Assembly: GCF_030160455.1 (NCBI RefSeq)
Contig: NZ_BSOJ01000002.1
Coordinates: forward strand, 1 to 64,000
Source: Limnobacter litoralis
GTDB taxonomy: Bacteria; Pseudomonadota; Gammaproteobacteria; Burkholderiales; Burkholderiaceae_B
DNA: 64,000 nucleotides
Reading direction: 5' to 3'
Part shown: one piece after another, positions 8,255 through 17,402 of the stretch
Layout: each line of letters opens with the position of its first letter
How positions within the stretch are numbered: position 1 is the first letter of the stretch
Notes under the pieces: model-generated
Database searches by the model: none
What the model was told of the DNA's origin: nothing
Seen by the model: only the letters and a program-made list of their open reading frames with translations
Position numbers and translations under genes: made by a program

Positions 8255-8767
8255 ATGCAATTCATCCACCGACTACTCAAACCAGTTTCACTGATCGCCG
8301 CAATCGGCGCGCTTCTACTGCTGACCAACCAAGCAGAGGCTTTTATGTTCTCGAAAAATGTGTATTGCTCGCCCGTGCACGGCGTCATTCAGCTTCACGG
8401 CAAACCACTCCCTGGCTTGCAAATCACCAGAACCCTGATCAGCGGCGGTTTCAAAGGCAGGCGTTACCAGGACACCACAACAACCGATTCCAACGGCAAA
8501 TTTGAACTTCCAGAAGTCAGCAATCGCACCTTCTTCAGGCCGGATTTGTTGTCGCCTTACCCTAGAGTCGATCAGGAATTCCTGTTGACTTATGAAGGCA
8601 AAGACTACGGAATTTGGGAGTTCACGAAGGAAAACTTTGAGCTTGGGGGTGAAGTTAATGAACCAGAAAAAGTCATCAATATGATGTGTGATCTGAAAAA
8701 TGCGGAATCTGCGGGAGAAGCGCGAATTGTTCGCTGCTCCACCAATGAAAGGAAAAACAATGAGTGA
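8255..8767 (+). CDS. DUF6795-like secreted protein
   Basis: This protein of 170 residues begins with a signal peptide (MQFIHRLLKPVSLIAAIGAL, probable cleavage after QAEA at about 29). The mature part has one carboxypeptidase-regulatory-like beta-sandwich: VYCSPVHGVIQLHGKPLPG, then TTTTDSNGKFELPEV. That pattern fits the DUF6795 group, whose genes often accompany lipase-type toxins. Its last 8 bases overlap the start of the lipase gene, indicating co-translation. A role as periplasmic immunity or accessory protein for the lipase effector is inferred from position and the signal peptide only. Confidence 0.65.
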   Translation: MQFIHRLLKPVSLIAAIGALLLLTNQAEAFMFSKNVYCSPVHGVIQLHGKPLPGLQITRTLISGGFKGRRYQDTTTTDSNGKFELPEVSNRTFFRPDLLSPYPRVDQEFLLTYEGKDYGIWEFTKENFELGGEVNEPEKVINMMCDLKNAESAGEARIVRCSTNERKNNE

Positions 8768-8900
8768 ACTTTCACCGAGCCTTGCTTTAGGCTTCGCCAA
8801 ATCAGCATATAAAGCAGCCGAATTCAGCCAGATAGAGCTAGAGCGATACTTACTTAAACATGAAGCTCAAATCGACACTCAATCGCTGGTTCGGCTTAAC

Positions 8901-8908
8901 GGCACCGC
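8901..8908. repeat. Target-site duplication, left copy
   Basis: GGCACCGC lies immediately left of the IS and recurs at 10244-10251. The 8-bp length is usual for the IS256 family. Confidence 0.9.
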
Positions 8909-10243
8909 GAGCCTGTAAAAAATTCTGTGTAAGTTCATTCGGAATCAAGGGTGGTGAACGGTAACTCGTTCGCCGAATTCCAGAACAAATCTGTTCAGTG
9001 CCATTTTCCAGTTTTGTATCGGCATGGTCCACTTTCGACTGGCTTGCTCGATGGCAAGATACACCACCTTTCTGGCCGAGTCATCCGTGGGAAATACCTT
9101 TCGTCGTTTGGTGGCGGCACGAATGACGCTGTTCAAGGACTCCACGGCGTTGGTGGTGTAGATGGCCTTGCGAATCTCGGGTGGGTATTCAAAGATAGTG
9201 CGCAGGTTGGCCCAATGCGCCGTCCACGATTTGCTGATCTGTGGATACTGCGAGTCCCATGCTCTGCCGAATTGCTCCAGATTGCTCAAGGCTTGATCCT
9301 CAGTGGGCGATTGGTAAATCGTCTTCAGGGCCGCTGTGACCGCTTTGTAATCCTTCCACGACACATAGCGCAGGCTGTTGCGAACCATGTGCACAATGCA
9401 AAGCTGAACACGGGTTTGGGGAAACTCCACCGCGATGGCGTCTGGAAAGCCCTTCAAACCATCGACACAGGCAATCAGAATGTCTTGCACCCCACGGGCC
9501 TTCAGCTCAGTGAGCACGGACAACCAGAACTTGGCCCCTTCGTTCTCACTCATCCACAGGCCCAGCAAATCCTTGTGGCCGTCCATATTCACGCCTAGAG
9601 CCAGGTAAATCGATTTGTTGATCACCCGCATGTTCTCGCGAATCTTGATGACAATGCAGTCCAGATACACAATCGGATAAATGGGATCAAGGGGTCTGGA
9701 TTGCCATTCGGTGATTCGGTCAATCACACTGTCGGTGACTTTGGAAATGAGCGCTGCCGACACATCGGCATCGTACATTTCCTTGAATGCAGCAACGATT
9801 TCACGGGTGCTCAAGCCCTTGGCATACAGCGTCAGGATTTGATCATCCATCTGCGTCAGGCGGCTTTGGTGTTTCTTCAAAAGCTGTGGCTCGAACGATC
9901 CATCGCGGTCACGCGGGGTGTCGATTTGAACTTCGCCGTGCTGGCTCTTCAAACGTTTGGGCGTGCTGCCATTTCGGCTGTTGCCCTTGGCGGGTTTGCT
10001 GTCGGCGTGTTTGTCGTAGCCCAGGTGATCCGTCAATTCGGCACCCAGCGCTGTTTCTACGGTCAGTTTCAGCAGTTCCCGGGACAACGCGTTCAAGTCT
10101 GCTTCAGTCTTGATGTCCTTGGCCAGCTCGCTGGCCAAGGCTTGTAATTTGCTACGATCCATTGTGTGTGTACTCATCATCGGTCATTTCCTCAAAAGAG
10201 GTTAATTGGCCGAATGCACTTACACAAATTTATTTACAGCCTC
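8909..10243 (-). mobile_element. Complete IS256-family insertion sequence
   Basis: The element is 1335 bp long, bounded by imperfect inverted repeats of 34 bases at 8909-8942 and 10210-10243. The ends read GAGCCTGTAAA and GAGGCTGTAAA, and about 29 of 34 positions match. Flanking 8-bp direct repeats GGCACCGC show that it arrived by transposition. One transposase gene on the minus strand fills the element. It sits inside the lipase gene. Confidence 0.95.
8945..10180 (-). CDS. IS256-family (Mutator-type) transposase
   Basis: The protein has 411 residues, within the normal size range. The DDE catalytic residues sit in the family motifs VYLDCIVIKIRENM (first Asp), IACVDGLKGFPDAI (second Asp) and YTTNAVESLNSVIR (Glu). 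CIVHMVRNSLRYVSWKDYKA is the signature stretch between the last two. It appears intact, so the element may still be mobile. MDRSKLQALA, six codons in, is an alternative start. Confidence 0.97.
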   Translation of the reverse strand: MMSTHTMDRSKLQALASELAKDIKTEADLNALSRELLKLTVETALGAELTDHLGYDKHADSKPAKGNSRNGSTPKRLKSQHGEVQIDTPRDRDGSFEPQLLKKHQSRLTQMDDQILTLYAKGLSTREIVAAFKEMYDADVSAALISKVTDSVIDRITEWQSRPLDPIYPIVYLDCIVIKIRENMRVINKSIYLALGVNMDGHKDLLGLWMSENEGAKFWLSVLTELKARGVQDILIACVDGLKGFPDAIAVEFPQTRVQLCIVHMVRNSLRYVSWKDYKAVTAALKTIYQSPTEDQALSNLEQFGRAWDSQYPQISKSWTAHWANLRTIFEYPPEIRKAIYTTNAVESLNSVIRAATKRRKVFPTDDSARKVVYLAIEQASRKWTMPIQNWKMALNRFVLEFGERVTVHHP

Positions 10244-10251
10244 GGCACCGC
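10244..10251. repeat. Target-site duplication, right copy
   Basis: GGCACCGC, identical to 8901-8908, lies directly at the right end of the IS. The interrupted lipase frame resumes after it. Confidence 0.9.
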
Positions 10252-11373
10252 TGGCATGTTCAGCGATGTTCAAAGTGGCTTCGGTTTCATTGCCAGACTG
10301 AAAGGCGCTCGTTCCCGGGAAATTCTGATTGCAAGCCGTGGCACAGACCCCGGTAGGGCTTCCGACATCGGCACCGACCTCAATGCCCTACTTGTTCAGG
10401 GCCCAACCGGTCAGCGAATCCACAAAGGTTTCAACAGCACGTTCAAAAGCTACGTTCAGCAAATCGACGCATTTTTGAAGCCTCAAACCCTTGGCTTTAA
10501 ACCATCTGCCATTCATTGTGTCGGGCACAGCCTGGGTGGTGCCCTGGCCAACCTGAACGCCGCCGCTTGCGCTGAACTGGGTTACAACGCCTACATGTAC
10601 ACTCTGGCAGCCCCCAGGGTGGGCACTCTGCCTTATGCAGAACACGTCAGCAAAAAATTCAATTCCGCACACACTTACCGAATCGCCAACGCATCAGACC
10701 CGGTCACCATGGTGTCCTGTTATCCATTCATCCATGCACCCTACCAGCGCGGCACCTACCTGCTGAACGGCGGCACGCTGATCGTGAACCCTGCCAATCA
10801 TTTGCTTGGCGTTGGTTATCAATCGCTCAGCGGTAAAAGCTGGGCGCAGCTTAAGGCTGAAAGCGATGGCCAGATCAAATTGCTCGAACAAACGCTTTTC
10901 CCCGGTAACAATTTCGGCATTGGTGTTGACAAAATGCTGTCGATGCCAGTGATGCACTTCAGCGCAACCCTCTTGAGAAGCATCAATCTGGCGATCAACA
11001 AACTACTTCAAAAAATCGGGGCCCAGAACCTGATGTGCGTCAATCATTTCTCAACGGGTGCATTCACGACGCTGGATCAACTGGCAGAAATGCTCGTTCG
11101 TGCCGCCACAGCTTGCATTGATCACGCCAAAGAGGTCTACAGCATGTACGCAGCCGTTATGCAATTTTTGGGCAGAAAAGCGGGCAACGTTACGGGTATG
11201 ACTGTTGCCTTGCTGCGTTGGGCATTTAATCTGATGTATTCCAGCATGCTGGGCATGGCATCCTTGGCAATCAAGCGGTTGCAATAACAGCATGCTGGTT
11301 GCTCTGCGCGCAACTAAGATGCAAAGCCTGATCTGTTTCGCCTAGAAAACTGGCCCAGTCTGGCTGGCCTATG

Positions 11374-11569
11374 GCGCAAAGCCCAGTCTGTCTTGCCCTT
11401 GAATTGCCCGATTCACTTTGAATTGCCTCTGGCCTTGGAAGCCCGAGCGACAACTCGCCCCGGTAAAGCCGGGGCTCAGACAAGTCGCAGGTCGGGCAAG
11501 TTCCAAGGCTGCGAGTCAACATAAGCGGGGCGATTCTTGAATCGGGCTTCGACAGACTGGGCAGTGCGC
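11374..11569. repeat. Palindromic repeat, copy B, carrying a nested insertion
   Basis: The outer arms GCGC-aaa-GCCCAGTCTGTC (11374-11392) and GACAGACTGGGC-agt-GCGC (11551-11569) match copy A at 8083-8140 with one compensatory pair change. The loop holds about 138 extra bases bounded by CCCGATTCA (11407-11415) and its exact reverse complement TGAATCGGG (11538-11546). Inside that lies a further hairpin (11433-11508). The 11288-11924 gap contains no gene I can support. Confidence 0.75.
11433..11508. repeat. Long hairpin element, unit H1
   Basis: CCTTGGAA (11433-11440) pairs with TTCCAAGG (11501-11508). Next come GCCCGA with TCGGGC, then GCGAC with GTCGC, with small bulges. The tip is a 7-bp stem, GCCCCGG-taaag-CCGGGGC (11457-11475). 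Unit H2, on the other strand, shares this architecture but has different stem sequences at the tip and base. Confidence 0.75.
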
Positions 11570-11646
11570 TCGGATCAGACCGAGGCTTTGTAGGTGGGTG
11601 TGTCACGCAGCGCGATTCAGGGTTGCCCGGCTGTTCAGAGCCCGCA

Positions 11647-11723
11647 GCTTTGGAACATGCCCGACCTGCGACATGTTTGAGTGGCTTGCAAAGCCACGAG
11701 TTGTCGCTCGGGCTTCCAAAGCC
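11647..11723. repeat. Long hairpin element, unit H2 (inverted copy of H1)
   Basis: Read on the minus strand, this copy matches H1 over about 75 bases: TTTGGAAGCCCGAGCGACAA, then a tip stem, then GTCGCAGGTCGGGC. Its tip stem is GTGGCTT-gca-AAGCCAC (11681-11697 on +), wholly different in sequence from the H1 tip yet equally well paired. The basal pair is also exchanged (CTTTGGAA/TTCCAAAG against CCTTGGAA/TTCCAAGG). Structure is therefore conserved over sequence. Confidence 0.75.
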
Positions 11724-11924
11724 AGGGTTCTGATCAGCGCTTTTGGGGCAAACCAAGCGCAAGTGACATACACACCTGCAATAGCCGACGCAGCAACAGC
11801 CGACTCAGCATGCAAACCCGCAACAGCCAACCCAGCCACAGCCCCCCCAGTGTTTACCCTCAAACCCGCACACTTCCAACCATTGCTGCACCGCAAAAAG
11901 TTGATCAAAACACTCAACTTTGTT

Positions 11925-11949
11925 AAACTTGACTGAAATAGTAGGTTAT
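11925..11949 (+). promoter_or_regulatory. Putative IscR type 1 operator upstream of iscR
   Basis: AAACTTGACTGAAATAGTAG followed by GTTAT lies 12 bases before the iscR ATG. It resembles the type 1 site (ATA-x-TTGACT...AGT-x-x-x-TAT) at which [2Fe-2S] IscR represses its own operon. A possible -35 (TTGATC at 11901) and -10 (TAAACT at 11924), 17 bases apart, would place the operator over the promoter. The motif match is by eye. Confidence 0.55.
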
Positions 11950-11960
11950 TAGGAACCCAC

Positions 11961-12413
11961 ATGCGTTTAACCACCAAAGGCAGATTTGCTGTGACCGCCA
12001 TGATCGATCTGGCCATGCAACAAAGCAAAGGCCCGGTTGCGCTTGCGGGCATTAGCCAACGGCAAAACATTTCTCTCAGCTACCTCGAACAACTGTTCGC
12101 GAAATTGCGCAAACACGAGCTGGTTGACAGTGTGCGCGGCCCTGGTGGTGGTTATCAAATCGTCAAGAATCTGAACGAGGTCAGCGTGGCCGACGTCATT
12201 CTGGCGGTCGATGAACCGCTGGACGCCACGCAATGCGGTGGCAAGGAAAACTGCACCGACGAGGGCCAGTGCATGACGCACGACCTGTGGTCCAGCCTGA
12301 ACCGCAAGATGCTTGAATACCTGGGGTCGGTCACCCTGCATGCACTGGTTGAACAAAACAACCGCAAGCATGTTGAACAACCGATTCAGTTAATGAAAAC
12401 AACAGCAGTCTAA
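11961..12413 (+). CDS. iscR: Fe-S cluster-sensing regulator IscR
   Basis: This Rrf2-family protein of 150 residues begins [20 protein letters not shown]. The winged helix is followed by the cluster-binding loop [16 protein letters not shown], which gives Cys92, Cys98, Cys104 and His107, the canonical IscR ligand set. Holo-IscR represses the isc operon and the apo form regulates other promoters. It heads an eight-gene operon, and a type 1-like operator sits just upstream. Confidence 0.97.
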   Translation: MRLTTKGRFAVTAMIDLAMQQSKGPVALAGISQRQNISLSYLEQLFAKLRKHELVDSVRGPGGGYQIVKNLNEVSVADVILAVDEPLDATQCGGKENCTDEGQCMTHDLWSSLNRKMLEYLGSVTLHALVEQNNRKHVEQPIQLMKTTAV

Positions 12414-12429
12414 TGGAGTACAGAACACG

Positions 12430-13641
12430 ATGAAGATGCCGATTTATCTTGATTACAGCGCGACAACCCCTGTAGACCCACGTGTTGTGGACGCCATGAT
12501 CCCTTACCTGCGTGAAAGCTTCGGCAACCCCGCGTCACGCAGCCACGCCTATGGTTGGGAAGCGGAAGACGCCGTTGAAACTGCCCGCGGCCACGTGGCT
12601 GCGCTGGTCAACGCCGACCCGCGTGAAATCGTCTGGACCTCCGGCGCGACCGAATCCAACAACCTGGCCATCAAGGGTGCCGCCATGTTTTACGGCGAAA
12701 CCAAGGGCAAGCACATCATCACGCTGAAAACCGAGCACAAAGCGGTGCTTGACACCTTCCGCGAGCTAGAGCGCCACGGCTTTGAAGCCACTTACATGGA
12801 CGTTCAGGAAAACGGCCTGATCACGCTGGATGCGCTGAAAGCGGCCATTCGCCCCGACACCGTGTTGGTCTCCATCATGGCGGTCAACAATGAAATCGGC
12901 GTGATTCAAGACATCGAGGCCATCGGTGAGCTGTGCCGCGAGAAAGGCATCATCTTCCACGTGGACGCAGCGCAGGCCACCGGCAAAATCGAAATCGACC
13001 TGCAAAAGCTGAAGGTCGACCTGATGAGTTTCTCTGCCCACAAAACCTACGGCCCCAAAGGCATCGGCGCGCTGTATGTACGCCGCAAGCCCCGTGTTCG
13101 CATTGACGCGCAAATGCACGGTGGCGGTCACGAGCGCGGCATGCGCTCAGGCACTCTGGCCACCCACCAAATCGTGGGCATGGGCGAGGCGTTCCGTCTG
13201 GCCAAAGAAGAAATGGCCGCTGAGCTGCCACGCATGCGCGCACTGCGCGACCGTTTGCTGAACGGCCTGCGCCAAATCGACGAAATTTACGTCAACGGCG
13301 ACCTGGAGCGCCGCGTGCCCCACAACCTGAACGTGAGCTTCAACTTTGTGGAAGGCGAATCTTTGATCATGGCGATCAAAGACATTGCGGTTTCATCCGG
13401 CTCAGCCTGTACTTCCGCTTCTCTCGAGCCGTCCTACGTACTGCGCGCACTGGGCCGCAGCGACGAATTGGCACACAGTTCCATCCGTTTCTCAGTGGGC
13501 CGTTTCACCACCGAAGAAGACATCGATTTCACCATCAACCTGCTGAAGGCCAAAGTGGCCAAGTTGCGCGAGTTGTCACCCCTCTGGGAAATGCACTTGG
13601 ACGGCGTGGACCTCAGCACCGTGCAGTGGGCAGAACACTAA
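12430..13641 (+). CDS. iscS: Cysteine desulfurase IscS
   Basis: A PLP enzyme of 403 residues that removes sulfur from cysteine and passes it as persulfide to IscU. The PLP Lys lies in [12 protein letters not shown] (about 205) and the mobile active-site Cys in [17 protein letters not shown] (about 327). The C-terminal sequence needed for IscU docking is present. ATG codons at 12430 and 12436 are both possible; the second matches the common [14 protein letters not shown] start. Confidence 0.97.
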   Translation: MKMPIYLDYSATTPVDPRVVDAMIPYLRESFGNPASRSHAYGWEAEDAVETARGHVAALVNADPREIVWTSGATESNNLAIKGAAMFYGETKGKHIITLKTEHKAVLDTFRELERHGFEATYMDVQENGLITLDALKAAIRPDTVLVSIMAVNNEIGVIQDIEAIGELCREKGIIFHVDAAQATGKIEIDLQKLKVDLMSFSAHKTYGPKGIGALYVRRKPRVRIDAQMHGGGHERGMRSGTLATHQIVGMGEAFRLAKEEMAAELPRMRALRDRLLNGLRQIDEIYVNGDLERRVPHNLNVSFNFVEGESLIMAIKDIAVSSGSACTSASLEPSYVLRALGRSDELAHSSIRFSVGRFTTEEDIDFTINLLKAKVAKLRELSPLWEMHLDGVDLSTVQWAEH

Positions 13642-13659
13642 TTCAAGGAGTAAAAGATC

Positions 13660-14043
13660 ATGGCATACAGCGACAAAGTTCTCGATCACTACGAAAACCC
13701 CCGCAACGTGGGTTCATTTGACAAAGGCGACAACGAAGTGGGCACCGGCATGGTCGGCGCTCCTGCGTGTGGCGACGTCATGAAGCTTCAAATCAAGGTG
13801 GGTGAAGACGGCAAAATCACCGACGCGAAGTTCAAAACGTACGGCTGTGGTTCAGCCATCGCCTCGTCTTCACTGGTGACTGAATGGGTCAAGGGCAAAA
13901 CCCTGGACCAGGCACTCGAAATCAAGAACACAGCCATTGCGGAAGAACTGGCCTTGCCCCCAGTCAAGATTCACTGCTCCATTTTGGCCGAAGACGCCAT
14001 CAAGGCGGCCGTGGAAGACTACCGCAAGAAGCACGCTTCCTGA
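13660..14043 (+). CDS. iscU: Fe-S scaffold protein IscU
   Basis: The 127-residue scaffold carries the three cluster Cys (37, 63, 106) and Asp39 in GAPACGD, YGCGSAIASS and PPVKIHCSILAEDAI. The LPPVK motif recognised by HscA is present (ALPPVKIHC). It accepts sulfur from IscS and assembles [2Fe-2S] clusters. Confidence 0.97.
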   Translation: MAYSDKVLDHYENPRNVGSFDKGDNEVGTGMVGAPACGDVMKLQIKVGEDGKITDAKFKTYGCGSAIASSSLVTEWVKGKTLDQALEIKNTAIAEELALPPVKIHCSILAEDAIKAAVEDYRKKHAS

Positions 14044-14076
14044 CCTGTGTTGTATTTGTAAAAGGAATTGGCAATC

Positions 14077-14400
14077 ATGGCAGTCTTAGTGACCGAAAAA
14101 GCAGCCGAACACATCAACAAGTTTCTGCAAAAGCGGGGCAAAGGCCTCGGTTTGCGCGTGGGTGTACGCACCACGGGCTGCTCGGGCATGGCCTACAAGC
14201 TGGAATTTGTAGACGCGCTGACTGAAGGTGACACCGTGTTTGAAAGCAACGGTGTGAAAGTGATTGTGGACCCCAAAAGCATGCCGTACCTGGAAGGCAT
14301 TGAACTCGACTTCGCCCGCGAAGGGCTGAACGAGGGCTTCAAGTTCAACAATCCGAACGAAAAGGCGCGTTGTGGCTGCGGGGAAAGTTTTACCGTTTGA
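14077..14400 (+). CDS. iscA: A-type Fe-S carrier IscA
   Basis: A protein of 107 residues. I chose the ATG at 14077 ([12 protein letters not shown]), which sits 10 bases after AAAGGA; an in-frame TTG at 14068 is too close to that site. The three conserved Cys are Cys35 (TTGCSGMAY), Cys99 and Cys101 (CGCGESF). It carries iron or clusters to target apoproteins. Confidence 0.95.
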   Translation: MAVLVTEKAAEHINKFLQKRGKGLGLRVGVRTTGCSGMAYKLEFVDALTEGDTVFESNGVKVIVDPKSMPYLEGIELDFAREGLNEGFKFNNPNEKARCGCGESFTV

Positions 14401-14421
14401 GGAAAATTCCCCCGGGTTGAT

Positions 14422-14946
14422 ATGGCTTCATTGAATGACAGTGATTTTGAAATTTTCGGTTTGCCCTGCCAGTTTGAGATTGACTCAGCCGCGTTGGGCA
14501 ATGCCTACCTGAATCTTCAGAACCAAACCCACCCCGACCGCTTTGCCAACGCCAGCGCACAAGAAAAGCGCCTGGCGGTGCAATGGACAACCCGCATCAA
14601 CGAGGCGTACAAGCGCCTATCCAACCCGGTTGAACGTGCCATTTATTGGTGCGAACTTCAAGGTGAAGACCCCCGCGGACGTCAAAGCAATCTGCCCGCC
14701 GATTTGCTGATGCAGCAAATGGAATGGCGTGAGGCACTGGAAGACGCTAGGGGCGTCGCCGATCTGGACCAACTGCTGGCGCAGGTACGTGCAGAAAAGC
14801 AAGCCAAGCTCACTGAGATGGCCGCGCGGATCGACCAAGACCGCGATGCAAAAGCCGCCACTCAGACCGCCCAAGCCTTGCTGTTTATTGACAAATTCTT
14901 GCTTGAACTGAACAAGCGAATCGAAATTCTGGAGGACGCCAGCTAA
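14422..14946 (+). CDS. hscB: Fe-S co-chaperone HscB (J-protein)
   Basis: This protein of 174 residues starts with a short J-domain in which HPD (residues 37-39, QTHPDRFA) is the ATPase-activating motif. A C-terminal three-helix bundle that binds IscU follows. The stop and the hscA start share one base (TAATG), so the chaperone pair is translationally coupled. Confidence 0.95.
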   Translation: MASLNDSDFEIFGLPCQFEIDSAALGNAYLNLQNQTHPDRFANASAQEKRLAVQWTTRINEAYKRLSNPVERAIYWCELQGEDPRGRQSNLPADLLMQQMEWREALEDARGVADLDQLLAQVRAEKQAKLTEMAARIDQDRDAKAATQTAQALLFIDKFLLELNKRIEILEDAS

Positions 14947-16823
14947 TGGCACTGCTACAAATTGCCGAACCTGGCCTGTCAACCGCCCCCCACGAGCACC
15001 GACTCGCCGTGGGCATCGACCTTGGCACCACTCACTCATTGGTGGCCAGCGTGCGATCAGGCAGCGCTGAATGTTTGCCCGACGAACGTGGCCGCGTGAT
15101 TTTGCCCTCTGTGGTGCGTTACGGTGAACAGGGCGTTCGCAACCTGGGCGAAGACGCTCTGGCTTGCGCAGATCAAGACCCGTTTAACACCATATTTTCG
15201 GCCAAGCGCTTGATGGGCCGTGGCTACGCCGATGTGGTCGGTCTAAAGTTGCCTTATCGCTTGACCGACGGCCAGGGCATGGTGGGCATACAGACCGACT
15301 TTGGCGCGAAAAGCCCGGTTGAAGTGTCTGCCGATATTTTGCGCAGCCTGAAAAAGCGGGCCGAAGCCACCTTGGGTGGCGACCTGGTGGGCGCGGTCAT
15401 TACCGTGCCGGCTTACTTTGACGACGCCCAGCGGCAAGCCACCAAAGACGCCGCGCAACTGGCCGGGCTTAACGTATTGCGCTTGATCAACGAACCCACC
15501 GCTGCGGCACTGGCCTACGGGCTGGACCAAAAGGCGCAGGGCCGCTTTGTGGTGTTTGATCTGGGTGGTGGCACCTTTGACGTGTCAGTGCTGCGGCTTA
15601 CAGGCGGTGTGTTCGAGGTACTGGCCACAGGCGGCGACTCTGCCCTGGGCGGCGACGACTTCGACCGTGCATTGGCCGACCACTTCATCACCACTCACAA
15701 GCTGAACGACCTGAATCACCAGCAGCGCGGCCGCTTGGTGATGGCCTGCAGGCGCGTGAAAGAGCAAATCTCAAGCGAACACACTGCCTTTTTGAGTGTT
15801 GAATTCGAAAAGGGCATGACCATCGCTGAAACAGTAACAGCTGAGCAATTCCGCGAAATTACGGCGCACTTGGTCAAAAAGGCCATGACAGCCACGCGCA
15901 AAACCCTGCGCGATGCTGAGTTGAGTATCGACGACATCGACGGTGTGGTGATGGTGGGGGGTTCAACCCGCATGCCGATTGTACGCAAAGCGGTTGCCGA
16001 ATTTTTTGGCAAAGACCCGCTGATCAACCTGAACCCGGATGAAGTGGTGGCCATTGGCGCCAGCATTCAAGCCGACAAGTTGGCGGGCAATCGCAACGAC
16101 GAAGAATTGTTGCTGCTGGACGTGATCCCCCTGTCACTTGGCCTTGAAACCATGGGTGGCCTGACTGAACGCGTCATCAACCGCAACTCCACCATTCCGA
16201 TTGCGCGTGCTCAAGAATTCACGACCTTCAAAGACGGGCAAACCGCCATGGCCATTCATGTGGTGCAGGGCGAGCGTGAACTCGTCAGTGAAAACCGCTC
16301 ACTGGCCCGCTTTGAATTGCGTGGCATTCCGCCCATGGTGGCGGGTGCAGCGCGTATTCGCGTCACCTTTCAGGTGGACGCCGATGGCCTGCTGGAAGTC
16401 ACCGCCATGGAAACGACATCGGGCGTGTCTGCGCACATCGAGGTCAAGCCCTCTTATGGCCTCAGCGACGATCAAATCGCCGACATGCTGAAAAGCAGTT
16501 TCGCCAACGCCGAGGCTGACATGCATGCCCGCCAGTTGCGCGAACATCAGGTGGAGGCCATGCGACTCGTTGAATCCATTGAAAGTGCGCTGGCGCACGA
16601 CAAAGCGCTGCTAGACGAGCAGGAGCTCGCTGACATTGAAAGTGAAACCCGCCTGCTGAAGCAACTGGCCCAAACGGAACAACTTCGTGACATCGAGGCT
16701 GGCATTGAAAAACTGAGCCACCTGACAGAAAATTTTGCCGCCCGCCGAATGGACGCGGGCATCAAGAAGGCGCTGACCGGAAAGACCATCGACGGCATCA
16801 GCACCACCTTCGGATCCAAATGA
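14946..16823 (+). CDS. hscA: Fe-S chaperone HscA (Hsp70)
   Basis: The 625-residue Hsp70 has the ATPase signatures [29 protein letters not shown] and [16 protein letters not shown]. Its substrate domain is the specialised HscA type that binds the IscU LPPVK motif. With HscB it promotes cluster release from IscU. Length and motifs are complete. Confidence 0.96.
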   Translation: MALLQIAEPGLSTAPHEHRLAVGIDLGTTHSLVASVRSGSAECLPDERGRVILPSVVRYGEQGVRNLGEDALACADQDPFNTIFSAKRLMGRGYADVVGLKLPYRLTDGQGMVGIQTDFGAKSPVEVSADILRSLKKRAEATLGGDLVGAVITVPAYFDDAQRQATKDAAQLAGLNVLRLINEPTAAALAYGLDQKAQGRFVVFDLGGGTFDVSVLRLTGGVFEVLATGGDSALGGDDFDRALADHFITTHKLNDLNHQQRGRLVMACRRVKEQISSEHTAFLSVEFEKGMTIAETVTAEQFREITAHLVKKAMTATRKTLRDAELSIDDIDGVVMVGGSTRMPIVRKAVAEFFGKDPLINLNPDEVVAIGASIQADKLAGNRNDEELLLLDVIPLSLGLETMGGLTERVINRNSTIPIARAQEFTTFKDGQTAMAIHVVQGERELVSENRSLARFELRGIPPMVAGAARIRVTFQVDADGLLEVTAMETTSGVSAHIEVKPSYGLSDDQIADMLKSSFANAEADMHARQLREHQVEAMRLVESIESALAHDKALLDEQELADIESETRLLKQLAQTEQLRDIEAGIEKLSHLTENFAARRMDAGIKKALTGKTIDGISTTFGSK

Positions 16824-16832
16824 GACAGCATC

Positions 16833-17171
16833 ATGCCAATTATTAAAGTATTGCCCCATGAACAGCTTTGCCCGCAAGGCAAAGAATTTGAAGTAGCCGC
16901 AGGTGCACAGCTGTGCAAGGCACTGCTGGACAACCACATCGAAATTGAGCACGCCTGCGAAATGAGCTGCGCCTGCACAACCTGCCACGTGGTCGTGAAG
17001 GAAGGTTTTTCAAGCCTGAACGAAAGCGACGACGACGAGGATGATCTGCTGGACATGGCTTGGGGTTTGACGCCGCAATCGCGACTGTCTTGCCAGGTGA
17101 AGGTGGCCGACAAAAACCTGACCATCGAACTGCCGAAGTACACCATCAACCACGCCCGCGAAAACCACTGA
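16833..17171 (+). CDS. fdx: [2Fe-2S] ferredoxin of the Isc system
   Basis: A 112-residue adrenodoxin-type ferredoxin. The ligands are Cys42, Cys48 and Cys51 in CEMSCACTTCH and Cys87 in LSCQV; the extra Cys46 is also conserved in Isc ferredoxins. It supplies electrons for cluster assembly. The acidic stretch ESDDDEDDLLDMAWGL is the partner-docking helix. Confidence 0.96.
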   Translation: MPIIKVLPHEQLCPQGKEFEVAAGAQLCKALLDNHIEIEHACEMSCACTTCHVVVKEGFSSLNESDDDEDDLLDMAWGLTPQSRLSCQVKVADKNLTIELPKYTINHARENH

Positions 17172-17187
17172 GCCAGGAGCCACTGCG

Positions 17188-17382
17188 ATGAAATGGACCG
17201 ACACGCTGGACATTGCGATTGAATTGTCAGAAACCCACGCCGACGTAGACCCCCGCTACATCCGGTTTACAGACCTTCACGCCTGGGTAATGGCCTTGCC
17301 CGGCTTTGATGACGAACCCAACAAATCCAGCGAAAAAATTCTGGAAGCCATTCAAATGGCATGGATCGACGAAATGAACTGA
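17188..17382 (+). CDS. iscX: Fe-S assembly modulator IscX
   Basis: This small acidic protein of 64 residues begins MKWTDTLDIAIELSE and has FTDLHAWVMALPGFDDEP, the IscX/YfhJ signature. Family members bind IscS and iron and tune the desulfurase rate. It is the last gene of the operon, 16 bases after fdx. Confidence 0.95.
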   Translation: MKWTDTLDIAIELSETHADVDPRYIRFTDLHAWVMALPGFDDEPNKSSEKILEAIQMAWIDEMN

Positions 17383-17395
17383 GCCCTGTGGCTCA
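17380..17395. terminator. Weak hairpin between convergent iscX and oxidase genes
   Basis: TGAGCC-ctgt-GGCTCA forms a 6-bp stem with a tetraloop over the iscX stop codon. There is no clear T run on either strand, so termination activity is doubtful. Confidence 0.3.
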
Positions 17396-17402
17396 AACAC
17401 CC

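Larger units (their letters stand above)
8760..11287 (+). pseudogene. Class 3 lipase gene (candidate type VI effector) interrupted by IS256-family element
   Basis: The gene starts at the ATG at 8760 behind AAAGGA. Its first 51 codons run into the IS, where a TAA inside the IS end stops translation at 8916-8918. Joining 8760-8908 to 10252-11287, which removes the IS and one 8-bp target repeat, restores a single frame that crosses the junction as LVRLNGTAGMFSDVQSGFGF. The restored protein of about 394 residues has the lipase class 3 pattern: ILIASRGTD near the N-terminus, the nucleophile elbow VGHSLGGALANL and LAAPRVGTL. The C-terminal third is hydrophobic (VTGMTVALLRWAFNLMYSSM). Apart from the insertion I see no mutation, so the event looks recent. 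The T6SS-effector role is inferred from family resemblance and the adjacent secreted partner. Confidence 0.85.

Noticed and set aside
11433-11723. Integron attC sites
   Set aside because: The hairpins are attC-like in shape, but I see no GTTRRRY core at the ends and no integrase or cassette genes.
11603-12070. Minus-strand frame across the iscR promoter
   Set aside because: It overlaps iscR and the hairpin H2, and its Ala-rich translation has no recognisable domain.
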